From the NCBI GenBank assembly GCA_002730365.1, contig PBZZ01000088.1:1-13047 (forward strand): DNA of 13,047 bases. The letters are read 5' to 3'. The translations under genes were made by a program, and so were the position numbers. Below are positions 7,640-13,047 of the stretch, in pieces. Source of the DNA: Deltaproteobacteria bacterium. Its GTDB lineage: Bacteria; SAR324; NAC60-12. Numbering within the stretch: the stretch's first letter is position 1; every line of letters starts with the position of its first letter. Below the pieces are notes generated by a model that was given only the letters and a program-made list of their open reading frames with translations, did no database searches and had not been told where the DNA came from.

Positions 7640-8161
7640 CTACACTAGCCAGGATTTTCCCAAGGCGTTTGAGATCGCGTCCAGGTAATCAATGTTCACA
7701 CGAGGGCGAGCTGCAATTTCAGCTTCCCAGGCTTTACGAGCTTGCTCGCGTTGTAAATTAACCGGAGGATTCTCCTTACAGTGTTGTTCCAGGCGGACTT
7801 CCAGTTGTTGCAGCTCCTGGCGCAGTTGATCTCGTCGTGATTCCCAGTGATGAATGGTGAAAGCCCTCCCTGCCATACCAAGCAGCACGAACAAGACGAC
7901 CACCCAACGAAGGATACGTTTGAGTGAGGTTCGCGGACGATACCACTGAAAACTCTTTTCTGGATGTGGTGTTTGTAGAATTTGTTGAAGCAGGGAACGG
8001 TTCAGTTCTCCGTGGTCATCGACCAGGCGTTGTTCCTGCCAGAGAACCTGATCAAGCAGATTTTCCCGCCAGAGTTCCTCGGTTTGACGTTCCCACTGGG
8101 GTAGCAACCAAAGTTGTTGTAGGCTTCCAGCATTCCAACGAAGGACCGTAGTCTGCTCCAA
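7640..8161 (-). CDS. Membrane-anchored part of the GspL/PilN-like gene (to the frameshift)
   Basis: This frame begins at TTG 8161, four codons after the in-frame TGA, and reads EQTTVLRWNAGSLQQLWLLP. That resembles the end of the GspL cytoplasmic domain more than a natural N-terminus. A transmembrane helix sits at residues 84-101 and a coiled coil at about 105-152. The frame ends LGKSWLV after the heptamer GGGAAAA; the -1 frame would add 70 residues and supply the missing C-terminal domain. If the upstream part ends naturally at TGA, this could be an independent PilN-like protein made by reinitiation. Confidence 0.45.
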   Translation of the reverse strand: MEQTTVLRWNAGSLQQLWLLPQWERQTEELWRENLLDQVLWQEQRLVDDHGELNRSLLQQILQTPHPEKSFQWYRPRTSLKRILRWVVVLFVLLGMAGRAFTIHHWESRRDQLRQELQQLEVRLEQHCKENPPVNLQREQARKAWEAEIAARPRVNIDYLDAISNALGKSWLV

Positions 8162-8173
8162 GCCTTTGAGAAG

Positions 8174-8593
8174 TCATTTTCCTTCGGTGGATAGGGTCTG
8201 AAACCATGGTAGTAGTGCTGGCAGGACCTGTAGCGGGCGTGATCGTCCTTGTGAGAGCAAGCGTTGTAACCCGCAAGCCTGTGGACTGAGTTGGGCCAGG
8301 AGAGTTTTTGGGGGTGAACCTTTGAGATGTTGCCAACCGACAGGTTGTTGTGGTCCAGGTAATTCAGGCAGCTGAAGATGATGACGCAGGTAGAAAGGCC
8401 ATTCTTCAGTACGGACAGGAATTGTCTCTGCTGCTTCCAGCCAAATCCAAGGGAGCTCTAATAGTAATCGACAGTGTTTGTATTGCTGGCTTTTGAGAAG
8501 TTCAACAACTGTTTCAGGCTGGATGGGCTCCATCTGTTGGTGCCAACTGAGGATTTGCTTTGCCTGGATCAGACAGCAGGAGTGTTTTCCCAA
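8174..8593 (-). CDS. Cytoplasmic part of the GspL/PilM-like gene
   Basis: The 139-residue frame starts at TTG 8593, but the same frame is open back to TAA at 8624 and reads LVGHTLHIWLGKHSCCLIQ, so the start is uncertain (CTG 8620 is possible). LLLELPWIWLEAAETIP and PLQVLPALLPWFQTL fit the beta-strand/helix pattern of the ASKHA-like cytoplasmic domain of GspL and PilM. It ends STEGK-TGA and the frame continues beyond the stop. It begins about 15-60 bp after the malQ stop (8651), suggesting that it is cotranscribed with malQ. Confidence 0.4.
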   Translation of the reverse strand: MGKHSCCLIQAKQILSWHQQMEPIQPETVVELLKSQQYKHCRLLLELPWIWLEAAETIPVRTEEWPFYLRHHLQLPELPGPQQPVGWQHLKGSPPKTLLAQLSPQACGLQRLLSQGRSRPLQVLPALLPWFQTLSTEGK

Positions 8594-8650
8594 CCAGATG
8601 TGTAGGGTGTGTCCTACCAGCGTTTAGAACGCCATGTGGGGAGACGCATC

Positions 8651-10156
8651 TCACCCAGGTGCTCGGCCATAGATCTGTGTCCAATGGCGGAGGGAAGTCA
8701 GATCTAGGGATTCCAAAGATTCCTGGCGGCAGCGCCACTGCCAGTTTCCTGCTACAGTACCCGGAATATTGAAACGGCAGCTTGCGTCCAAGTTGAGCCA
8801 ATCCTGCAATGGAGCGATCGCCCAGACTGCCGAAGAAGACCAGACCAGCCTCATCAGGCCAGGACTGACAGTGCCTTCGTCCACGGGTTGCTGAAGGTAA
8901 TCTCGAACCTGCAGCTGCTGAGCAGCGCTCAATTCCTGCCACCATCCACGAGTGGTGTTGTTGTCGTGAGTACCTGTATAAGCGACTGCTCGAGGGCTAT
9001 AGCTGTGAGGTAGGAAGGGATGCTGGGGATCATTGTAGAAAGCGAATTGCAGCACCTTCATTCCTGGAAAGCCACAGTCACGTCTCAAGGCATGCACCTC
9101 TGGGGTGATGAGACCCAAATCCTCGGCTACAATCGGTAACTCACCCAGCGCAGTTTTCAGAGATTTGAATAACTCCAAACCTGGTCCAGCTTGCCATTCG
9201 CCAACCACGGCCGTGGGTTCACTAGCAGGAATAGACCAGAAAGACTCAAATCCTCGGAAGTGATCAATCCTTACCCATTGCACCCAGCGCAGCAACGCAG
9301 AGAGTCTTTGCCTCCAGAATAAATAGTCTTCTGCTGCAAGAGCTTGCCAATCATAAAGAGGATTGCCCCAGCGCTGGCCTGTCTCGCTGAAATAGTCAGG
9401 CGGCACACCGGCTACGTGGGAAGGTTGTCCATCCCCCTCCAGTTGAAACCATTGTCGATGAGCCCAAACCTCAGCGCTGTCGTAGGCCACAAAAATTGGG
9501 ATATCTCCGAAGAATTCGACCTTCCGCTGAGTGGCATAATCTCGTAGACGCTGCCACTGGCGGTCAAAGATGAATTGTTGCCATCGTACTTCGGTGATTG
9601 TGGCTGTGTGTTCAACTCGAAACTGGGTCAGTGCTTGGGGTTCTCTTTGTGTGAAAGGAGTGGGCCATTGATCCCAGGATGTTCCCCCACAATGTTCCTT
9701 GATTGCCATGAAGAGTGCGAAATCATCCAGCCAATTGACTTCCTGTAAACAATAATCTGCAAGGGCGTTTCGATCTTCTGCAGAAGCTTGTTGCTGAAAG
9801 TTTTGGAAGGCTTGACGTAGTTGGGACTGTTTCCAGGAGGCAACTTGGGGAAAGTCAACTTGATCAATGGAGAAATCTGGCAGGAATTCTGGGGCCTTCC
9901 AATAGCCCTCTTCCTGTAGCAACTCCAGACTAATCAACAGTGGATTGCCTGCAAATGCAGAGGGAGATTGGTAAGGGGAGTAGCCAAAGGAGGTAGGCCC
10001 AAGTGGTAGGACCTGCCAGATCGTCAGGCCGGTTGCTTCAAGCAGATCGACAAATCGATAAGCCATTGGACCCAGATCCCCAATTCCATGTGGGCCGGGG
10101 AGAGCGGTTGGATGGAGTAGAATCCCACCCCGCCGCTGTGTGAAGGCATCAGTCAT
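8651..10156 (-). CDS. malQ: 4-alpha-glucanotransferase (amylomaltase, GH77)
   Basis: The 501 residues match the short bacterial amylomaltase length. The enzyme moves alpha-1,4-glucan segments between maltooligosaccharides or glycogen chains in the cytoplasm, with release of glucose. GH77 hallmarks are all present: RRGGILLHPTALPGPHGIGDLG (8-29), WQVLPLGPTSFGYSPYQSPS (47-66), the nucleophile Asp298 in RIDHFRGF, the acid/base Glu345 in VAEDLG, and Asp398 in TGTHDNNT. FFGDIPIFVA (215-224) and VAGVPPDYFS (248-257) are also typical. The start ATG at 10156 gives the expected N-terminus MTDAFTQRRGG; the ribosome site is poor (TTGAG 8 bp upstream). No other glycogen or maltose gene is in the window. 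The GspL-like locus follows within 60 bp and a short ORF ends 20 bp upstream. Confidence 0.95.
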   Translation of the reverse strand: MTDAFTQRRGGILLHPTALPGPHGIGDLGPMAYRFVDLLEATGLTIWQVLPLGPTSFGYSPYQSPSAFAGNPLLISLELLQEEGYWKAPEFLPDFSIDQVDFPQVASWKQSQLRQAFQNFQQQASAEDRNALADYCLQEVNWLDDFALFMAIKEHCGGTSWDQWPTPFTQREPQALTQFRVEHTATITEVRWQQFIFDRQWQRLRDYATQRKVEFFGDIPIFVAYDSAEVWAHRQWFQLEGDGQPSHVAGVPPDYFSETGQRWGNPLYDWQALAAEDYLFWRQRLSALLRWVQWVRIDHFRGFESFWSIPASEPTAVVGEWQAGPGLELFKSLKTALGELPIVAEDLGLITPEVHALRRDCGFPGMKVLQFAFYNDPQHPFLPHSYSPRAVAYTGTHDNNTTRGWWQELSAAQQLQVRDYLQQPVDEGTVSPGLMRLVWSSSAVWAIAPLQDWLNLDASCRFNIPGTVAGNWQWRCRQESLESLDLTSLRHWTQIYGRAPG

Positions 10157-10176
10157 TGTTACTCAAGAAAACCAGG

Positions 10177-10383
10177 TCACGAAATATCTGGAGCAATGAT
10201 TGGTTCTTCCAGTTTAAAAGCGGCAGAGATGCCATAGTACTGACCTATGAAAATACGATGCTCGCCAACAACTTCCTGCTCATCCACGTAGTTGTTGGTG
10301 TTTCGTGAGAGGTAGTCTTCAATATTATATCCTTGATGGCACCAGCCGTGGTGTCCAAGCCTACCGATAGATTTTTTATACAC
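10177..10383 (-). CDS. Short unidentified ORF upstream of malQ
   Basis: The 68-residue frame starts at GTG 10383 and contains LGHHGWCHQGYNIEDYLS, VVGEHRIFIGQYYG and ends KLEEPIIAPDIS. I do not recognise a family, but the mix of polar and hydrophobic residues, with several His, Trp and Cys, reads like real protein rather than an accidental frame. The same frame is open upstream to TGA at 10408-10410 and gives GPDLFRIVVYKKSIG, so the sense extends past the proposed start. Other frames just beyond also give protein-like stretches, so this may be the 3' fragment of a decayed gene. It ends 20 bp before the malQ start. Confidence 0.35.
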   Translation of the reverse strand: MYKKSIGRLGHHGWCHQGYNIEDYLSRNTNNYVDEQEVVGEHRIFIGQYYGISAAFKLEEPIIAPDIS

Positions 10384-10512
10384 TACGATGCGAAAAAGAT
10401 CCGGCCCTCAAGCAGCAGGATTGCTCTGGCCAATCAAACTTATCAATGTAGAGATGGAGATAGTCAAGGATTTAGCCGAAGTCTGGATTGCACTCTCAAA
10501 TCAAGAAAGCCA

Positions 10513-10713
10513 ATGAAATCTTACCGAACCCCACAAGAACTAGCTTACGAATATGAAGTTCCAGAAAAAACGGTCATCCGCTGGTGTCGAACTGGTTATC
10601 TACCCTCATACAAAGTTGGCGGTCGCTGGAGAATTGAGCCGAATGCTGAACTTGGGAATAGACCAGAAGTCGATAAGCAGATCAAAGAAGTAGTGAAGTC
10701 GAGAGGATGGTAG
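10513..10713 (+). CDS. AlpA/excisionase-type helix-turn-helix DNA-binding protein
   Basis: The 66-residue product consists almost entirely of one HTH_17 / MerR-like domain: YRTPQELAYEYEVPEKTVIR (4-23) forms the helix-turn-helix and WCRTGYLPSYKVGGRWRI (24-41) is the wing typical of AlpA and phage excisionase (Xis) proteins. Such proteins bind DNA at att sites or promoters, and small stand-alone copies often control excision of mobile elements. The frame is open upstream to 10333, but that part overlaps the opposite-strand ORF and has no domain character, so the ATG at 10513, which yields the usual short N-terminus, is taken. AAGAAAG upstream is a weak ribosome site. No integrase gene is in the window. 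It sits at the boundary where the sequence turns AT-rich. Confidence 0.7.
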   Translation: MKSYRTPQELAYEYEVPEKTVIRWCRTGYLPSYKVGGRWRIEPNAELGNRPEVDKQIKEVVKSRGW

Positions 10714-10744
10714 CAAGGATTTGAGGAAGTGTGCAGGAAACCGC

Positions 10745-10779
10745 AGTTCTTTTCAGTTTAGAACTACAGTCCTATTTTA
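10745..10779 (+). terminator. Possible weak terminator after the HTH gene
   Basis: AGTTCT (10745-10750) pairs with AGAACT (10760-10765) around a 9-nt loop, 32 bp after the stop of the HTH gene, followed by a T-rich patch (CTATTTTATT, 10772-10781). The stem is short, so this is tentative. Confidence 0.3.
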
Positions 10780-10793
10780 TTGGTAGCTACATA

Positions 10794-10842
10794 GCTTTCA
10801 TGATTTGCGTTGATTTTTGAGAATCATCAAATACATGAAAGC
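10794..10842. repeat. Long imperfect hairpin between convergent genes
   Basis: Nested arms pair over 49 nt: GCTTTCATG (10794-10802) with CATGAAAGC (10834-10842), ATTTG (10803-10807) with CAAAT (10828-10832), and TGATT (10811-10815) with AATCA (10822-10826) around a 6-nt loop. Only small bulges interrupt it: CGT opposite T, and one extra A. It lies between the HTH gene and the 3' end of the aldehyde dehydrogenase gene. It could act as a two-way terminator or encode a structured RNA; there is no T-run. GTAGCTAC (10783-10790) is a nearby palindrome. Confidence 0.65.
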
Positions 10843-10868
10843 ATAATTATTCGCTGATACCAAAGCTT

Positions 10869-12311
10869 TCAAGAAACATATTTGTTAGCTTTACTTATTC
10901 TTTTCACGATATGGTAATCATTAAGCGCAAGCTTTGAACAATCGTGTCCAAAACCAGATTGGCCTATGCCACCATGTGGTAAATCGATATCGTATTTTAC
11001 ACCGTTTATTTGAATCTCACCGAAATGTAACTCTCGTCCAATTAATTCAGCTTTTTTTTCATTATTAGTAAAAATATAAGCCACTAACCCTCCATCATTA
11101 TTTAAATTAGACCTTTCAGTTAAATCTTTTTCATCATTAAAACTAATGAGTGAAATAATCGGTCCAAATATTTCTTCATGATAAATTTTCATTTGATCAG
11201 TAACACCACTCAAGATTGTTGGTGAGAAAAAATGGCCTTTTACTTGATTAGAGGGTCGATCTCCACCCAGTAGTAATTGCGCACCTTTCAGTACAGCATC
11301 ATCAACCAATTTTTTCAGACGAATCCATGATTTCTGATTAATGACTGGACCAGTATGTATATCTAAATTTTTGTCAAACCCTACTTCAGTTGTTTCAGCA
11401 AGTGCAACAATATGGGTTTTGAAATCTTCATAAACTTTTGAATCCACGAAAATGCGATTTGGTGCTACACATATTTGCCCAGCATTGCTGAATTTGAGTG
11501 CAGTGATTATGTTTGCTGCAAGTGCCAAGTCTGCATCATAAAGTACTAAAGCAGGTGCATTCCCACCCAGTTCCATCGAATAACGCTTTATGGATGTTGC
11601 CCCCTTTTGCATCACATGCTTTGCAGTAGTCGATGAACCAATCAGTGTGATTAAAGAAGGAATTTTTGAAGATGAAAGATAGTCAGCAACATCGTAGCTG
11701 TTGGAACTAAAAATCTGAACAACACCAGGTGGCAGGCCTATTTTCGAACAGATTTCACCCACTGCGTATGCTGATATAGGTGATAATTCTGATGGTCTTA
11801 TTATGATTGGGCAACCAGACGCTAGCGCAGGGCCTAGCTTGAACGCTAAATTTAAAAGTGGAAAATTCCAAGAAATAAACGCGACCACAACTCCAACAGG
11901 TTCATAAGTTATTAGGTGAGAGTGGCTGCCAGTTCGGTCAGGAATGCTATAATTGTTGAATCTAGCAATTTCTTGAGAATAAAATTCAAGAGAATTCTTC
12001 AAACTTTCAAAATCTTCTTTAGTTTGTTGCCATGGTTTTCCAATTTCGAAATGGATGCACTCTCTAAGCGATTGTTCGTTAGCAATAATTTCTTTTCTCA
12101 AGCAATGCATCCAATGCTGTCTTTCTGATATCGACGTCCTTGGCCAGGTGGTTAAACTTCTTTTAGCTGACTCGAGTGACTTTTCAGCTTCTAGTATACT
12201 TGCTCCTGCTACTTTCCCCGTCATTTCTTCTGTCGCTGGATTAAAAACTTCAATATGATCTGAACCTTCAGATAATTTTCCATCTAAATACATTTTCTTA
12301 TTATAAAACAT
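10869..12311 (-). CDS. NAD(P)-dependent aldehyde dehydrogenase family protein
   Basis: At 480 residues this has the standard ALDH length and oxidises an aldehyde to the acid. Key residues are visible: Asn149 in WNFP, Glu247 in MELGGNAP, the nucleophile Cys281 in SNAGQICVAPNR, and Glu380 in EEIFGP. The N-terminal MYLDGKLSEG and EVFNPATEE blocks are typical, and the general pattern is closest to the succinate-semialdehyde (GabD-like) side of the family, but substrate cannot be set from sequence alone. The segment IIIRPSELSP has Arg172 where most relatives have Lys, a residue that contacts the cofactor ribose. The ATG at 12311 follows AGGA with 8-nt spacing. Its codons are far more AT-rich than those of malQ or rpoN, which suggests separate ancestry. 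No partner gene such as an aminotransferase is nearby in the window. Confidence 0.9.
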   Translation of the reverse strand: MFYNKKMYLDGKLSEGSDHIEVFNPATEEMTGKVAGASILEAEKSLESAKRSLTTWPRTSISERQHWMHCLRKEIIANEQSLRECIHFEIGKPWQQTKEDFESLKNSLEFYSQEIARFNNYSIPDRTGSHSHLITYEPVGVVVAFISWNFPLLNLAFKLGPALASGCPIIIRPSELSPISAYAVGEICSKIGLPPGVVQIFSSNSYDVADYLSSSKIPSLITLIGSSTTAKHVMQKGATSIKRYSMELGGNAPALVLYDADLALAANIITALKFSNAGQICVAPNRIFVDSKVYEDFKTHIVALAETTEVGFDKNLDIHTGPVINQKSWIRLKKLVDDAVLKGAQLLLGGDRPSNQVKGHFFSPTILSGVTDQMKIYHEEIFGPIISLISFNDEKDLTERSNLNNDGGLVAYIFTNNEKKAELIGRELHFGEIQINGVKYDIDLPHGGIGQSGFGHDCSKLALNDYHIVKRISKANKYVS

Positions 12312-12862
12312 GTAGAATCCTAACTTTTAGTAAATGAACCTAAGTCTATTGAATTTTAGTTTAACGACAAGACTCTTCAAATCACAGATCAATCAACATT
12401 GAAAGATTATTTAATAAAATTTGGTATTCAAATGAGAAACAAAATCTTCTGCAAGACCTCATATTTCAATAAACTAGAGCTGATTATTGTTGCTGTTTTC
12501 TTGAGATAATAAATCTGAAAGAAAATTAGCATTGTTCAAATCACCACTCGACTTGTTTTGAAAAATGTCTGCAAAATAAAAAATTATTTTGAAATAGTTT
12601 GTGTTGGCTTGAGTAGTTTGGCTGTCAAGAATAACGATGTTTGTGAGATGTATTTTCTGGGTATTGTGCGCAGACGATTGGATTTTGATTTTGGGATTGG
12701 CGCAGTCTGGGGCTGGGAAGATCGTTTTTGGAAATTTATCTACGAATGAATCAGTGGGGCGAGGAGGAAATCTGCAGAAGATGCTTTGACGAAAAATACG
12801 CTGCTGCTACGTTTTTTGAATTCTGAGAGGAGACGATGTTTTATCTAAATAATTGATATTGT
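12312..12862. other. AT-rich stretch without a convincing gene
   Basis: Apart from the candidate promoter noted above, nothing here supports a gene. The only longer plus-strand frame (12558-12749, 63 codons) has no ribosome site, no recognisable motif and a composition expected of AT-rich noncoding DNA. No insertion-sequence ends were recognised. Confidence 0.6.
12343..12370 (-). promoter_or_regulatory. Candidate sigma-70-type promoter for the aldehyde dehydrogenase gene
   Basis: On the minus strand, TTGTCG (12370-12365) and TAGACT (12348-12343) are separated by 16 bp, and the -10-like box is about 30 bp from the ATG. Each box matches four of six consensus bases. In such AT-rich DNA this is weak support. 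Confidence 0.25.
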
Positions 12863-12938
12863 TGATGAGTTAACAGAGACTTGAACCCTGGACTACCTGA
12901 TTAAAAGTCCCTCCAAGACCAAATTTTCCAACATTTTA
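12863..12938 (-). pseudogene. tRNA-Lys(UUU)-like relic, 3' half best preserved
   Basis: On the minus strand the T-arm is intact: CAGGG-TTCAAGT-CTCTG (12890-12874), a 5-bp stem with one G-U pair and the conserved TTCRA loop. Upstream lies CTTTTAA (12907-12901), a Lys-type anticodon loop with UUU flanked by CU and AA, as in bacterial tRNA-Lys, and TTTGGTCTTGGAG occupies the D-loop place. Downstream, TTAACTC, A and TCA stand where the acceptor strand, discriminator and CCA would be. However, no matching 5' acceptor strand (GAGTTAA) is present and only two anticodon-stem pairs form. This is therefore a decayed tRNA or a tRNA-derived attachment remnant, not a working tRNA. The 5' limit is an estimate from canonical spacing. 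Confidence 0.45.
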
Positions 12939-12959
12939 CAATCAATAACAGTAACTATT

Positions 12960-12976
12960 TCAGACTCTTAGTCTGA
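12960..12976. repeat. Perfect 7-bp hairpin
   Basis: TCAGACT and AGTCTGA pair around a 3-nt CTT loop. It lies upstream of the tRNA-like relic, in otherwise structureless AT-rich DNA (12939-13047), and has no T-tract. Function unknown. Confidence 0.5.
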
Positions 12977-13047
12977 TCTATTGTTTGCTAATTATTGATC
13001 CTACCTGTGTTTTGTTGCCCACATTTACGACTTTTTTGCTACCAAAA

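Larger units (their letters stand above)
7443..8635 (-). pseudogene. GspL / PilM-PilN-like inner-membrane assembly gene, interrupted
   Basis: Reassembled on the minus strand, this locus encodes about 380 residues with the plan of GspL (about 400): a cytoplasmic part, one transmembrane helix (7859-7912, WVVVLFVLLGMAG), a Gln/Glu-rich periplasmic coiled coil and a C-terminal ferredoxin-like domain. Such proteins link the assembly ATPase to the type II secretion or pilus machinery. Three features disrupt it: a TAA (8624-8626) three codons after the ATG at 8635; an in-frame TGA (8174-8176); and a frame break at TTG GGA AAA TCC (7652-7663). Continuing there in the -1 frame gives ILASVDAAYPTGTNLILLL and runs without a stop to TAA at 7443. 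The long intact frames around it argue against general sequencing error. The fold assignment comes from layout and weak motif resemblance, so GspL versus a PilM-PilN fusion is open. Confidence 0.55.

Noticed and set aside
8174..8176. Selenocysteine codon
   Set aside because: No catalytic context for Sec and no evident SECIS hairpin just downstream; TGA also serves as ordinary stop for several genes in the window.
8514..8945. Minus-strand frame overlapping the end of malQ and the start of the GspL-like gene
   Set aside because: It overlaps the malQ coding sequence, which is clearly real, and has no protein-like motif of its own.
10333..10512. N-terminal extension of the helix-turn-helix ORF
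   Set aside because: It overlaps a minus-strand ORF and looks like random translation; small excisionase-type proteins start a few residues before the helix-turn-helix, as from 10513.
12558..12749. 63-codon plus-strand frame in the AT-rich end
   Set aside because: No ribosome site, no motif, and composition typical of chance frames.
12863..12938. Functional tRNA gene
   Set aside because: The acceptor stem cannot form and the anticodon stem has only two pairs, so it was called as a relic.

Overview
The window reads as chromosomal DNA of a Gram-negative, Proteobacteria-like organism. LptB (lipopolysaccharide export) and a FadL-type outer-membrane channel imply an outer membrane. The RpoN C-terminal domains look deltaproteobacterial, so a marine delta-like or SAR324-like lineage is my guess, but nothing here fixes the taxon.

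Layout. (1) Positions 2-3315, plus strand: the 3' part of a VolA/Pla-1/cef-type surface lipase gene, then a FadL-family fatty-acid channel gene 11 bp downstream. This resembles the VolA-FadL lipid-scavenging pair known from Vibrio. (2) Positions 3316-3627: a gene-free gap holding an inverted repeat and two perfect copies of a 27-bp direct repeat. (3) Positions 3628-7003, plus strand: lptB, rpoN (sigma-54) and a pspA-type envelope-stress gene, with pspA only 10 bp after rpoN. The rpoN product carries an extra charged segment of about 75 residues in its core-binding region. (4) Positions 7024-10156, minus strand: malQ (4-alpha-glucanotransferase, intact), followed by a GspL/PilM-PilN-like inner-membrane assembly gene interrupted by an in-frame TGA and a -1 frameshift on a slippery heptamer, then a small basic ORF that may be a GspM/PilO-like remnant. 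(5) Positions 10157-10868: a short unidentified minus-strand ORF, a 66-residue AlpA/excisionase-type helix-turn-helix gene on the plus strand, and a long imperfect hairpin. (6) Positions 10869-12311, minus strand: an aldehyde dehydrogenase gene. (7) Positions 12312-13047: AT-rich DNA without a convincing gene, containing a tRNA-Lys-like relic.

Composition changes along the window. The block from about 3.6 to 10.2 kb is GC-balanced, whereas everything after about 10.7 kb is strongly AT-rich: hand counts give 36 G/C of 60 at 5521-5580, 19 of 60 at 11401-11460 and 15 of 60 at 12361-12420. With the excisionase-like gene at the boundary and a tRNA-like relic at the far side, the right end may be an acquired segment.

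Functionally, the left pair probably releases fatty acids from external lipids and imports them. The central genes serve outer-membrane biogenesis, alternative-sigma transcription and membrane protection. malQ handles alpha-glucans. The broken GspL-like locus suggests a secretion or pilus inner-membrane platform that is being lost, or that is expressed by recoding.
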